Shown here: positions 31,400-41,737 of the stretch, in pieces
Position numbering within the stretch: the first letter of the stretch is position 1
Layout: each line of letters opens with the position of its first letter
From: Nematopogon swammerdamellus
Taxonomy: Eukaryota; Arthropoda; Insecta; Lepidoptera; Adelidae
Length of the DNA: 64,000 nt
NCBI GenBank assembly: GCA_946902875.1
Contig: OX336339.1
Span: 22,723,349-22,787,348, forward strand
Direction of reading: 5' to 3'
Notes under the pieces: model-generated
Told to the model about the DNA's origin: nothing
Database searches by the model: none
The model's input: the letters and a program-made list of their open reading frames with translations, nothing else
Position numbers and translations under genes: made by a program

Positions 31400-31728
31400 A
31401 AACTTAAAAAGAATAGCCCCGCTGCATCTCTCCTCATGCATGTCGTAAAAGGGGACTAAGGGCTAAGGACAAGACGCCGTGCTAAAGGGCGACAGGATCG
31501 CCACGTCTCACCTTGGCACGGTACTTCCACTGAGTCATGCAGGAGGTGGGTCTTCGTGCCTTACTAGTTTGATCGATTGAATCTTGTTTGATTGATTGTT
31601 CGAATACTTTGCGAAACGTGGTGGTCGGTGTTGTGCTGTAATTTACCAGAGTTCTTGCAGCATAACACCGATTACTCTGTTTACCCCGATTGTCGGGATT
31701 CAACGTGTGTGATATGTATGTATGTAAA
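31400..31728 (+). repeat. Rep-D copy
   Basis: CTTAAAAAGAATAGCCCCGC, GTCGTAAAAGGGGACTAAGG, CTTGGCACGGTACTTCCACT, GGTGTTGTGCTG...CAGCATAACACC hairpin (one mismatch), CCCCGATTGTCGGG hairpin, and GTGTGTGATATGTATGTATG tail. Confidence 0.82.
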
Positions 31729-33137
31729 AATTAATTATACAGTGACTTATTTATTAGTGGTTATAAAACAAAGTGTCCCAGGCTTAAGATAAAAGGGCCA
31801 GCAGACTTATTTTAAGCGTTCAATAAATGTTGTAAGTGAATGGAAATCAAGCCGCGGTCGTCGGAGGCGCGGAGCAAGCGGGCGGCGTAGAGTGGGAGGG
31901 AAGCTGAGTGGGGGAGTCTATATAAAAGCGCGGTAACAATTTACTCCGCCTCACATTCGCTCTTCTTTTTTCATCTGCCGCACTAACCGCATCACGTTCG
32001 CCAATAAATGCGCCGCCGATAAATGATTATTGCTAGGGAAAATGTGCCAGTTTCCAACCGCCGAGCGCGAGGTGAGGCCGCCACCCACCCGCGCCCCGCT
32101 TCAAGTATCGAGCAGAAACAAAGCGACGACGAAACCGCTCCAAATTGTATGCGGAATCATTCTGCGACGCCCGACGCGCCTCCGCGCCGCGACCGCGCGT
32201 ACACTTAGTTAAACAATTGTCACGCGATGTACCTACATGTGTATGCAAATTTAGTAAATATCGGCTGGAGCCGTAACGAAGTTTACGAGGAGATGTGCGG
32301 ATATTCTTGTTGTGCATTTTTACGATATATTTTACGAGACGAAGGGGAAATTTCGGGGAATACGTATTTTATTGAACGTTGAGACGTAGGTGAGCCGCGC
32401 GCCGCGAGAGTTGCGCGGCGCCTAATTTGAAACACTCGAGGGGGACGATTGACGGAGCATTTTCATAATGCGCTTCAGTTTTATGAGTGATGTTGTTTAT
32501 CAACCGTGCGCCTTCATACTTGTATGCGCCGCGTAACAAGCTTGATTCATTTCCTCGTTGGCGTTAGCTCGGTTTTTGTATTAAATAAAGAAATAAAAAT
32601 AAAAACAGCGGACGACGAAAACCTTAAAATCCACGCCTTATAAAATTCATTTCATAATCCTGGTTCTTGAAAGTATAATATTAGCAAGTTAATAATTGGG
32701 GGGGGGGGGGTCCACTTAAAATATCTTAAGTCCTAAATCGTCACTTCGAGTTATGGACCATTTTCTCTTGATATTTTTGATGAAATTAAAATAAAAAATC
32801 TGAATAACTGTATCAATAAAATAGTATGATAAAATAATATGATTTGCCTTAATAATGAAATGAAATTAATACCCGTAACAGAGATATAAATTATAAAAAA
32901 AAACCGCCTAAGTGAGAGAGGAATTCCTCCGAGCATTATTCAGTGCTCAGATACAATAACATCATAAACTATTATTATTAAATGTATGCGGTATTGAACA
33001 AATGACTGATATAATCAGCCATGGAATTGAACACATAGATGGGGGATTGTAACGAGAAGCTAATGCCATACTAAATTTGTCGCGGAAGTAAATGAGAAGA
33101 GCACAAAAACATAATAAAAAAACAAATTACATTCTAC
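31729..33137. other. Mostly unique; candidate TATA promoter and a G13 run
   Basis: 31830-32120 is CpG-rich and includes the TATA-like element described separately. 32.3-32.45 kb is GC-rich. A run of 13 G lies at 32698-32710. The remainder is AT-rich, without a recognised element. Confidence 0.35.
31919..31957 (+). promoter_or_regulatory. Candidate TATA promoter
   Basis: TATATAAAAGCGCGG at 31919-31933 is followed about 30 bp on by CCTCACATTCG, an initiator-like TCA. A possible first-exon splice donor, GCGAG|GTGAGG, is at 32071/32072. No protein identity supports a gene, so this is a weak call. Confidence 0.25.
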
Positions 33138-33450
33138 TTGGAAAGAATAGGCCCAATGCATGCATTGAATTTCTTACACTGCAATTCTCCCCGTGTATAT
33201 CGTAAAAGGCAAGTAAGGGAAAAGGTTAAAACGCCATGCGAAAAGGCGACAGACTAGCCACCTCTCGTCTTTGCACGGTTCTTTCTCAGTCATGCAATTG
33301 CTGCTAGATAAGTTATCTTGTCCTAGGTTTTGCCAAACGGTTTTGCCAAACGTGGTGCTCCGTGTTGTGCTCTAATTTACCGAATACTTGCAGCACAAAA
33401 CCGATACTTACGCCTGATTGTCGGGATACAGGGTATGTATGTATCTGTAT
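33138..33450 (+). repeat. Rep-D copy (diverged)
   Basis: CGTAAAAGGCAAGTAAGGGA, CCACCTCTCGTCTTTGCACG, CCAAACGTGGTGCTCCGTGT, CCTGATTGTCGGGATACAGG, GTATGTATGTATCTG. The most diverged of the long copies. Confidence 0.65.
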
Positions 33451-33481
33451 TGTCCCTGTAACACTCATGTCACACTTGTTG

Positions 33482-33545
33482 ACTCACGCAATTTATGTCG
33501 GCTGCAAATATCACTATATTTGCAGCCGACAAAAATTGCGTGAGT
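33482..33545. repeat. 30-bp hairpin, one mismatch, 4-nt loop
   Basis: The left arm at 33482-33511 (ACTCACGCAATTTATGTCGG CTGCAAATAT) pairs with 33516-33545. The loop is CACT. The only mismatch is an A/A at arm position 14. It is not part of any repeat recognised here. Confidence 0.95.
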
Positions 33546-33636
33546 AATAAACACGTAGACCTAACTTATGACGTTTGCGTATTAATTTTCATGGGAGCAA
33601 CCTACTAATAAATACCTAAACAAGGCTACTTCCATA

Positions 33637-34043
33637 TTTTTTTATGTGATCCGGTATGGCTGGCTGGCTCGGAGGGGACAAAGCGCATGTTCCGACTAGC
33701 CAATATCACCTCAGAGAAGAGAAGGTAGGTGCCATACCGGAGACTTCCCTGGATTGCTGGCTATACTGGACTAGAGGAGAACACAGCCGAGGCTGCTATG
33801 CGGCCATCTTACATCCAGTAGGGTGGTACCAACCCAGTCGGCTAAAATTTGAGTCTACCACCTAGTAAGGGGCAAGGGAAGGGACCTACAGTTTTACACC
33901 GGTTCCGAACGGTGAAGCAGCAGGTGTAGGAATGGACGTAAATTTTTTCGTCAGAAAAAAAATCATTGGTACACGCCGACCGGATTCGAACCTCGGACCT
34001 CTCGCATGAGAAGACGATGCCCAAACCACTCGACCACCCCCCG
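33637..34043 (-). mobile_element. SINE-A copy 3
   Basis: Reversed full-length copy: poly-T at 33637, TATGTGATCCGGTATGGCTG, the central domain at about 33818-33898, CCGACCGGATTCGAACCTCG (B-box) and AACCACTCGACCACCCC (A-box) at the right end. Its tail contains two extra GGCT duplications. Confidence 0.85.
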
Positions 34044-34205
34044 CATTTATTCGTAGGGAGCAACATAGAATTTCACCGCCTATAGAATCAGGACATAATG
34101 AAGACACCGGCGCGGCGTGGCACCTTGATAATGCTTGAGCGTATTTAGCTGCCACTGGGATAATCTGTTTGTGATTAATCAAAAATAAATTAAAATCAAA
34201 TTACA

Positions 34206-34545
34206 TGCTGTTGTTCCACAAGGATCTGTGCTGTAGCCTAAGATGTTTCATACGCGGACGACAGCACGGTGCACAAAGGGTTCACAAAAGACTGGATGGG
34301 TAGAGAGGCTTCAGAAGCAAATGCGAGACGCGAAACTGTTGCTCAGGTTGATCTAGCTCTCGAAAAGAATGTTCTTGGGAGAAGGAGAACTTGGTCGACT
34401 TCAACGTAGCCAAGACGCAAGATACGGCTTCCTTTACTAAGGCTGATCTATTTCCTATCCAAGCTACTTTCCAGGGCAACCAAGTCCCCAACGGTGGTAG
34501 TCTGGTCCTGGGTAAGGTAGTGACTAGGGACGCTGGACTACTAGT
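34206..34545 (+). pseudogene. LINE-B fragment (RT palm to thumb)
   Basis: GCTGTTGTTCCACAAGGATC, CGCGGACGACAGCACGGTGC and CTTCAACGTAGCCAAGACGC align with 40622-41010 of LINE-B. The ~45 bp coding QGSVLSP...INDMLS is deleted, the YADD text is partly retained (YADDSTVH becomes ADDSTVH) and several stops are present. Much more diverged than the 13.5-kb copy and lacks a poly-A. A dead internal fragment. Confidence 0.85.
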
Positions 34546-35661
34546 CGGAAAAAATCTTGAGAAGTGACAGAATGTAACAGTAAAGAATAGAATAGAAACT
34601 CTTTATTGCATACAATGGAAAGAAGAACAGTACACGAGTAAAAGAAAAAAAAATACAGGAGTGCGAAAAGGCGGACTTATGTGCAAGTGATTTCTTCCAG
34701 TGAACCTTTAGGCGATGAGGAATAAAATAGAGAGAAAGAAGTATGGGTGGTGTAAAGCCAAAATGAAAATCTATAAACGTTTCTCGAGTTATAAGGATTT
34801 TCATATATTGACCTACGTAATACGACCCCTGCGGCGCCGGTCGCCCGGAGTAACTATATTTATTAGGATTTAAATCAAATATATTTCTCACATTTTCATT
34901 AACCTTTTGACAGATAAAACGTCAAACTGACAGATAAATACGCTCTTAAGGCTAGAGCTATCCGTACACAGTCATTAGCGGGTGTACTGAGCTGTGCTTA
35001 ATGTTGCCTCCGTTTCGTTTTCCAGTCCCGTGCTCCGAGTTATTACGCAGTTCCTCGGCGGACAGCCGGCTGAAGGTTGATCTGGAGTCTAGTTGCGGCT
35101 GGCGCCTGTCGGCATACTTGATCTGCGCTTTGGGTCTGGTTTGATGAGTGGCGGGTGTCTTATGGACATTTTAACAGACTTAAAAAAAAGAAGGAGGTTC
35201 TCAATTCGTTGGAATCTTATTTCGATGATTCTTCTTTTATTAGACAGGGGGTACATTATAAATTTCGTTAACTTCTGATGATATGATTCATGAGAAAATA
35301 ATTAAACTCTTAAAGTATAAGTATGTGGATTTCTCTTAAATTTGACAGGAGTTTACTAACAGTTACATTTTAGCCGAAGGTGATGAAATCGCCAGTTAGC
35401 CAGGCAACTTTTTATATGTTGTTTCTACGGAAGCTCACACGATTGGCTACTTCAGCTACTCGTCGCTTTCCTGCAGTGGTACTAGCTTAGTCACTTGACA
35501 ATTTTACTTTTTATCTGTTTTGATAAGTTGCGGATGTTTGTTCAGGTACTAGCTACCATAGGAACTTGATAGTCTTCAAAAAGCATGTTAATAAATCGAA
35601 TAATTAAAATTCAATGAAATCTGCAAATCCGTTGAGCCGTTTTCTAATATAAGCACAATAA
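34546..35661. other. No gene; LINE-tail-like scrap then unique DNA
   Basis: 34570-34720 reads, on the minus strand, like a CR1-type 3' UTR (AACTCTTTATTGCATACAAT on the plus strand). A SINE-E scrap is at 35366-35400. The rest is unremarkable. Confidence 0.35.
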
Positions 35662-36360
35662 TCAATACTAATAATAAATCTGTAAGGGATGGTCATGGAG
35701 TAAGTAAGCTGCTCGAAGGAACTTGCTTCCCTTATTCCTTGCCATCCAACCTGTCTTCGTAGCACTCGCCGCAGATAAACCGAGCACCCGTTTGTTGTTG
35801 ACATTGGGCTTTTGAGAACGCATCGGTTCTCAAAATCTTTCCTTTGTCGCACCGCTAGGGTATGGAATTGTCTCCCGGCGAATGTGTTTCCCGAATCCTT
35901 TAACCTGGGTGTCTTCAAACGTCGTATCAACGGGTTAGACAGCCTAGCAACAGTTCGCAAATCTGCTGGCATGGCGCCTCACTGAGCATGGTTTCGCGAG
36001 GAGAGGGGTTTTTGGCTCTGTCGACTGTACCGTTGGTCTCTCGACACAGCCACCCATGTTTGTTTTCATTAAAAAAACTCAATTGACGATTTTTAGATAG
36101 TTTTTGTATGTATGTATGTATGACTTTTCCTAAATAACTCTTAAACCGATCATCCAAATTCGATGAAACTTAGTACACGCACATTTAACTATACGGGACA
36201 CAGGATAGGCTAAATAATTTTGTTCCGGTTACGTTGAGCTGTGGCTCTCATACAAACCGAATTGTTCCACGCGCCGAAATAAAGGTACAGTAGCGGGCTT
36301 ACTTACTTTCTTCTTTTTAAACACGAATTTCACGCGAGCGAAGCCGCGGGCGAAAGCTAT
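35662..36360 (+). mobile_element. Helitron-like element with nested LINE fragment
   Basis: The 5' end is TCAATACTAATAATAAATCT GTAAGGGATGG after an A at 35661. The 3' end is TTTCACGCGAGCGAAGCCGC GGG...GCTAT, where the usual CTAG reads CTAT. The interior shares AACTCTTAAACCGATCATCC with the 46-kb copy. A LINE fragment at 35707-36076 interrupts it. No Rep/helicase is encoded, so it is non-autonomous if the assignment is right. Confidence 0.55.
35707..36076 (+). pseudogene. LINE-B-related C-terminal fragment, nested in Helitron-like element
   Basis: With one frameshift it translates ELASLIPCHPTCLRSTRRR... then RFSKSFLCRTARVWNCLPAN VFPESFN...FKRRIN, paralogous to the LINE-B end (RFSKSFLCRTAKVWNGLPGN IFPHSYN). 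The tail ...CTCGACACAGCCACCCATGT TTG...CATTAAAAAAA resembles both the LINE-B and the SINE-A tails. It represents a second LINE-B subfamily. Confidence 0.8.
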
Positions 36361-37193
36361 ACATGATATATCTTGCGTTTTATTATGCGAAAGGATCTAC
36401 TAGTGATCAATCCGGGGTGAATCGTTTAAATAAAATAAAAAGATAGAAATAAGTAGGGTAAAGCACGAATAACTTAACTGGTCTTCTAGAATCTAGACCG
36501 ACAGGCAGACAGTTCTAGACGAACGGGCCCATTATTCCAGTGGCATTTAGAAATCTCGCCGAAATAGAACAACCCACTCACTTAAATTCAATTCAAGGCG
36601 ACGTCTAATTATTTTGTAAAATTTACGCGAGAAACTTTACCAGTTCCATTTGAGCAAAAACTTATAGACAAGAAGCGTTCGATTGTGAAATTGTTTGAAG
36701 CTAACTCCGCGCTTTATCTATGGAGGCCTCTACGATATCTGCGTTAGATATTGATCTATAATAAAATAGCTCTCGTAAATTGTTTCCCTCGGCGCCGCCG
36801 GTGCTCGGATGAGTTTGTTTACGACTTCATCGCTTCTCAAAGTACGTTTCCAAATTACTGGTCGGGTTTTATCAGCAGAGGGCAATGAAGTAGACGACGT
36901 AAATACACAATTTGAATTTTACCACTTGACTGAATATAGCTGAAAGAAGATTTCCGGATAACCGTATGAAGATAACCGAGAACGTGTCTATTGGCAGTTT
37001 AGTAAGAATTGTGGTTCTTTTTTTCCACTCGATGGTAAGTGCTTAAGGGTGCGCAAACACGTAGACTGGTTTGCTGTTGAATTTCCGATATAAGCCGGCT
37101 GCAGATTTGCATATTCGCTTATTTATTCAAAGGACTTTAACAGTATTTACTTAATTTTTGGGTACAATAAACTTGTACCTATACTCGATTTGC
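36361..37193. other. No gene seen
   Basis: AT-rich single-copy-looking sequence. A GGCGCCGCCGG patch at about 36792. No recognised element. Confidence 0.35.
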
Positions 37194-37194
37194 C

Positions 37195-37349
37195 TTATGC
37201 TGGCATTTGACATGGCGGTCGCATTGGCCAATAAATAAGGCAAACATTTTAATTCCATCTCCCTTTAATTGCTTAGTTGAAGTGAGATGTAACTAACCAT
37301 TTGCCAAATTTTTGTTTGCCTTCCGCCATGTGACGTGCCAGCATATAAT
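37195..37349. mobile_element. Short MITE with ~25-bp inverted ends
   Basis: Left end TTATGCTGGCATTTGACATG GCGG and right end CCGCCATGTGACGTGCCAGC ATATAA are inverted repeats, and an inner GGCAAACA is mirrored as well. About 155 bp, no coding capacity, probably a TA-type target. Confidence 0.65.
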
Positions 37350-37904
37350 GAACACATTATTCGTTATTTTTTATTATTTTTTGATAGGCATTCAACCGCG
37401 TGGATTCAGGTCGCTGTTCTGTTTTCGCTCTCGTTACCTCGCGCAGGTATTCCCGGTACTTCTACCAATTTCCCCCTCCCTCCTCTAACCTGTCCACTCT
37501 ACCCCGCCCCACGTTGCCACCCCAAGTATGAAAAACAATCACCCTTTGCAAAATATGGATAAGAGAATCGGGCGCCAAACAATTCAAATTACACTGTATA
37601 CCAATTTACTTTTGACTTACGAGGAAGTGTTACGTGAGAACGATACGACGCGATATGTCATCCTCGTGAATGTGTTTTCGTAGCATGAAGACACTCTTTC
37701 CAATACTGTGTACGAAATAAACCCAGTGTGAAAATTCGTTTCGTAGGTTATATCTTCAGAACCGCATAATTCAGTACGGATCGAATCTGTCATCTATAGA
37801 TTCCTTTAAAAGTGACGTAAATAAGCATATTAAGTGAATTGTAACGGAATATAAATTAGCTACTTAATTAGGTACTCGCACTAGGTGGTACGTTGAAATA
37901 ATTT
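37350..37904. other. No gene seen
   Basis: Pyrimidine-rich patch at 37430-37510 and otherwise unremarkable. Confidence 0.3.
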
Positions 37905-38640
37905 GTTACATAGATAGATAAAGAGAAAATAATGCATTTCTACATTCTGTGGCTACAACGGTTCCAAAGATATAGCCATCGGACGGATGACCGGACGGAC
38001 AGACAGATAGACAATGGGCAATGTTGCGACGATGCCTTTGGCATTACCACCGTCCCAGAGTCGCAACAGCTGAGGAATGTCGGACGCAGGCGATCATCCT
38101 GCGCCTAAACAGGATTTATTTTCAGCCTCACTATGTGGTAGACAAGTCCTCCACTATGTCGTCCGGGTTGGTACCACAGGTCGTAGGCGAAAAACTCCTG
38201 ATGTGGCTCTGCTACACTTGGAGGCCAGCCTGCGACTAGCCGGTCGGTGGACTTGAGTGTGTCGGGGGTGTCCTGGGTTGTGGATGCTAGTGTCGCTCGC
38301 ACTCCAGACTCCCTTTAACCGACTGACAGCCGCAGGGGTCAGGGAGAGCCGGTGGAAACAGGTGACCGCTGCCTGCCTGCGTGGTAGTACAGGGGCCCGG
38401 CACACGGCCCTCACCAACCCGTGTGCTGGCTGCCCTATCAACACGCGAAAATCCCTGTCAGAGAGCATTGTGGGGCTGGTGACCATGGGAGACCACATGT
38501 TTTTACTGGGAGGGGGGGGCCCGGGGGTCCTCTCGCTCTCTGCGACTGTCAGTTGGTTGAGTCTATCCGAGTTGCACAAGGCATCACCGCGCCCTGGGCA
38601 CATTCCGATACACTCCACGAATCAATCACCCATCTAAATT

Positions 38641-40014
38641 ATGAGCCGAACAAAAAATTGAAAACTGTATAAACCTTCAGCGGCCCGTTCTCCCTCAAAA
38701 TTTAAGGTAGACCTCGCCAATATAAGAGGTCTACACACAAATTTCTCATCCGTCGCCTGCCATCTGCAGACGGCGAGGCCTCACCTCCTCTTTCTTACGG
38801 AGACCCAGATCGGGCGTCCTGCGGACGCATCCTACCTGGACGTTCCTGGTTACAATCTTCAGGAACGTTTCATGGCGAAGGGTGGTGTCTGCTTGTACGT
38901 TGAATCTGGTGTCTCCTATACCCGGCTCACCCGATTTGAAGACCCTGTTTTTCCTATGTTATGGATCCGCGTGAATCTTCCCCACGTGGTGAGGATTTAC
39001 GCGGGTGCATACAGATCCCCTAACCTCAGTGCGTCAAGAACAGAGGCATTTTATGAGCATCTCAGCAGTACGGCAGACAAACTGCTTTGCGAGTTCCCTA
39101 CGGCGGAGTTAGTGATGCTGGGTGACTTCAATGCTAAACACCAAGACTGGTTGGGCTCCCCCATCACTGACCATGCCGGCAGGGAGGCTTACAACTTGGC
39201 CATTGCGCACGGTTTGACGCAGTTGGTATCCGGAACCACTCGGATACCTGATAACCCTGCCCATCGACCTAGTTTGTTGGACCTTGTGCTGACTACCGAG
39301 CCAAATGGTTACAAGGTGAGGGTCGAAGCTCCCCTCGGAAACTCCGACCATTGCCTTGTACGCTCAACTGTGCCAACTGTACACTTCGCGGAAGCACGTG
39401 AATGTAGTACGCGAACAGTTTGGCACTACCGGTCAGCACAATGGGATGACTTCCGTTCCTTCCTGGGAGCCTACCCTTGGCACGACGTTTGCTTCTCTTC
39501 TCCAGACCCATCCCTGTGTGCCCAATCGGTCGTCGATGTGATCGCACAGGGTATGAATTTCTTCATACCTACATCCACCGTTCCCATCGGCGGCCGCCAT
39601 AAGCCTTGGTTTGATTGTCAATGCAGACTGGCTGTTGACACTAAGAACGAGGCTTATAGGAAATGGCTGCAGAATAGGTCTGTCGAGAACAGACGAGAGC
39701 TCAACGTCGTTGCTAGGTCCTGCAAACGAACGCAAAACTTGGCCAAGTTCAGGCACGACCGTGGAATTGGCGCGAAACTTGCACGTAGCCCTTCGGGTAG
39801 CCGCGCCTTCTGGTCTCTCGCCAAATCCATCGGTCGGAATTTCTGCCGTCCTGCTACACCTCCGCTGGAACGTCCGGATGGCTCGCTCGCTATACTCGCG
39901 AAAGAAAAGGCGAATATCTTTGCACGCCTTTTCGCATCCAACTCAAACATGGACGACCTGGGCGCCAACCCCCCCTTCATTACCCCATTGCGGGCGTATG
40001 ATGGCAAATATTAG
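38641..40014 (+). pseudogene. LINE-B ORF2, endonuclease half
   Basis: The likely start is ATG 38641 (TAAATTATGAGC context), with an in-frame TGA at 38659 and then an open frame to TAG 40012. The N-terminus KFKVDLANIRGLHTNFSSVA CHLQ begins an APE-type endonuclease, with LLFLTETQIG, RIYAGAYRSPN, the metal/catalytic block LVMLGDFNAKHQDW, and GNSDHCLV near its end. It then runs into the linker (FWSLAKSIGRNFCRPATPPL). The endonuclease nicks target DNA to prime reverse transcription. The reading frame ends at 40012-40014 because of a one-base shift relative to the RT half near 39985-40010. Apart from the N-terminal stop and this shift, the domain looks intact and well conserved, fitting a young copy. 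Confidence 0.9.
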
Positions 40015-41590
40015 GTTCCACCCCAGAGTCGTCCATAAAACACTACGTGAGTTGGATATTTCGAAGAGTAGTGGGCCTGACGGCGTCCCGGCGATCGTCT
40101 TGAAAAATTGTGCTCTGGAATTGGCGCCAGTCCTCACCCGCCTATTCAAACGCTCCTATTCCTCCGGATCAATGCCTTCTTGCTGGAAGAGAGCTTCGGT
40201 CCAGCCGGTCCCCAAGAAGGGGGACCCAGCGAACCCATCGAACTATCGCCCTATTGCAATAACCTCACTTTTGAGTAAGGTTATGGAGCGTATTGTCAAC
40301 TCAGCGCTCCTGACGTACCTAGAAGACTCTAAACTCCTCGACGACAAACAATACGGCTTTCGCAAGCAAAGGTCGACTGGAGATCTTCTAGCGTACGTCA
40401 CGCATTTATGGGCTGAAAGGCTCGATGGTTTTGGGGAATCGCTGGCGGTCGCTCTGGACATATCCAAAGCATTCGATCGCGTCTGGCACCGGGGACTCTT
40501 AAGCAAGCTTCCGGCCTACGGTGTCCCTACAAAACTGTGCACCTGGATCTCCAGCTTTTTGAGTGGCCGGTCGATATTTGTCACCCTAGATGGTGCCTGC
40601 TCGGCCGACTACTCAATCAATGCTGGTGTTCCACAAGGATCCGTGCTGTCGCCTACGCTGTTTTTATTGTTCATCAACGACATGCTCTCGCTCGGCGAAA
40701 TACACTGTTACGCGGACGACAGCACGGTGCACGAAGGGTTCATCAAGGACTGGAAGGGTAGAGAGGCCTCAGCAGCAAACGCAAGACGCGAAACTGTTGC
40801 TCGGGTTGACCAGGTTCTCGAAAAAGTATCCTCTTGGGGGAAGAAGAACTTGGTCAACTTCAACGTAGCCAAGACGCAAGCTTGTGCCTTCTCTACTAAG
40901 GCTGATCCGTTTCCTCTCCAAGCCACTTTTCAGGGCAGCCAAGTCCCCAACGATGGTAGTCTGGGCGTCCTGGGTATGGAGGTGTCCAGGGACGTTGGGT
41001 TTCGATCGTTCATAGAGTCCAAGGCGAAACTAGCGTCTCGAAAATTAGGAGTCCTTTACCGCTGTCGGCGATTTTTCACGCCGGTCCAACTGCTTACACT
41101 CTACAAAGCACAAGTAAGACCGGTGATGGAATATTGCAGTCATCTTTGGGAGGGTTCCCCTGAGTACCTTCTTTCAGCCTTGGATTCTATTCAGCGACGA
41201 GCCATTCGCCTCATTGGTGACTCCGTACTCACAAAGGACCTTCAACCTCTAAAGCACAGACGTATCGTTGGGTCATTGAGCCTGTTTTATCGGTACTACT
41301 ATGGCCGCTGCTCTGACGAACTTGCTTCCCTTATCCCTCCTCCTCCTGTTCGCCTTCGCCAAACCCGCCATACTCTCGCGGAACACCCGTTTGTAGTCGA
41401 CAGAAGAGTTCTTCGAACTGCACGATTCTCTAAATCGTTCTTGTGCCGCACTGCAAAGGTGTGGAACGGGCTCCCAGGAAATATCTTCCCCCACTCCTAC
41501 AATCCACAGATCTTCAAATCGCGGGTTAATAGCCTTTCCCCAGCAACATTAGTCCACCTCCAAGCCGGACTGGCACCTCCTCGGGGGTGA
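39998..41590 (+). pseudogene. LINE-B ORF2, reverse transcriptase half
   Basis: From ATG 39998 the frame is open for 530 codons. RT blocks appear in order: LDISKSSGPDGVPAIVLKNC; the NYRPIAITSLLSKVMERIV block; LDISKAFDRVWH with a catalytic Asp; NAGVPQGSVLSPTLF; the active site CYADDSTVH; and NVAKTQAC with LGVLGMEVS after it. The thumb and C-terminal region follow (LYRCRRFFTPVQLLTLYKAQ, YCSHLWEGSPEYLLSALDSI, FSKSFLCRTAKVWNGLPGNI). The stop TGA is at 41588-41590. There is no RNase H domain. In an intact element this would be fused to the endonuclease half. A one-base frameshift separates them here, so the copy is not autonomous, but the RT core has no internal stop. Confidence 0.93.
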
Positions 41591-41737
41591 AATTGGCTGC
41601 GCCTGAGGTTGCGACCTCGGACAGAGCCACCCAGTTCGGTAGCAATAAAAAAAAAAAAAAAAAAAAAAGACAGAAAGATAGACCGACAGACAGACATACG
41701 TTGCATGCTTAGTAATAGGTCGGAAACCTAAAAATAG

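Larger units (their letters stand above)
38013..41668 (+). mobile_element. LINE-B: near full-length APE-type non-LTR retrotransposon
   Basis: The 3656-bp element is bounded by a 15-bp target duplication, GACAGACAGATAGAC (37998-38012) versus GACAGAAAGATAGAC (41669-41683), one mismatch. It ends in 22 A (41647-41668). Layout: 5' part 38013-38640 with no intact ORF1, apurinic-like endonuclease 38641-40014, reverse transcriptase to 41590, and a 78-bp UTR including the poly-A. The absence of ORF1 at a 5' end marked by a duplication suggests 5' truncation upstream of ORF2 or decay of ORF1. Clade: Jockey/CR1-like group, finer placement not attempted. Confidence 0.93.
37905..41737 (+). mobile_element. 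GTCY-MITE split by LINE-B
   Basis: The left part, to 38012, holds GTGGCTACAACGGTTCCAAA GATATAGCCATC and the GGACGGACAGACAGATAGAC run. The right part resumes at 41669 with GACAGAAAGATAGACCGACA GACAGACATACG, then GCTTAGTAATAGGTCGGAAA CCTAAAAA. LINE-B lies between and used the microsatellite as its target. Confidence 0.85.

Noticed and set aside
38872..38880. ATG at 38872 as the start of the LINE-B endonuclease
   Set aside because: The frame continues upstream and encodes the conserved N-terminal block (VDLANIRGLHTNFSS), so the real start lies nearer 38641.
39611..39997. Upstream part of the 659-codon frame as RT protein
   Set aside because: It overlaps the endonuclease linker in another frame. 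RT homology starts only near 39998.
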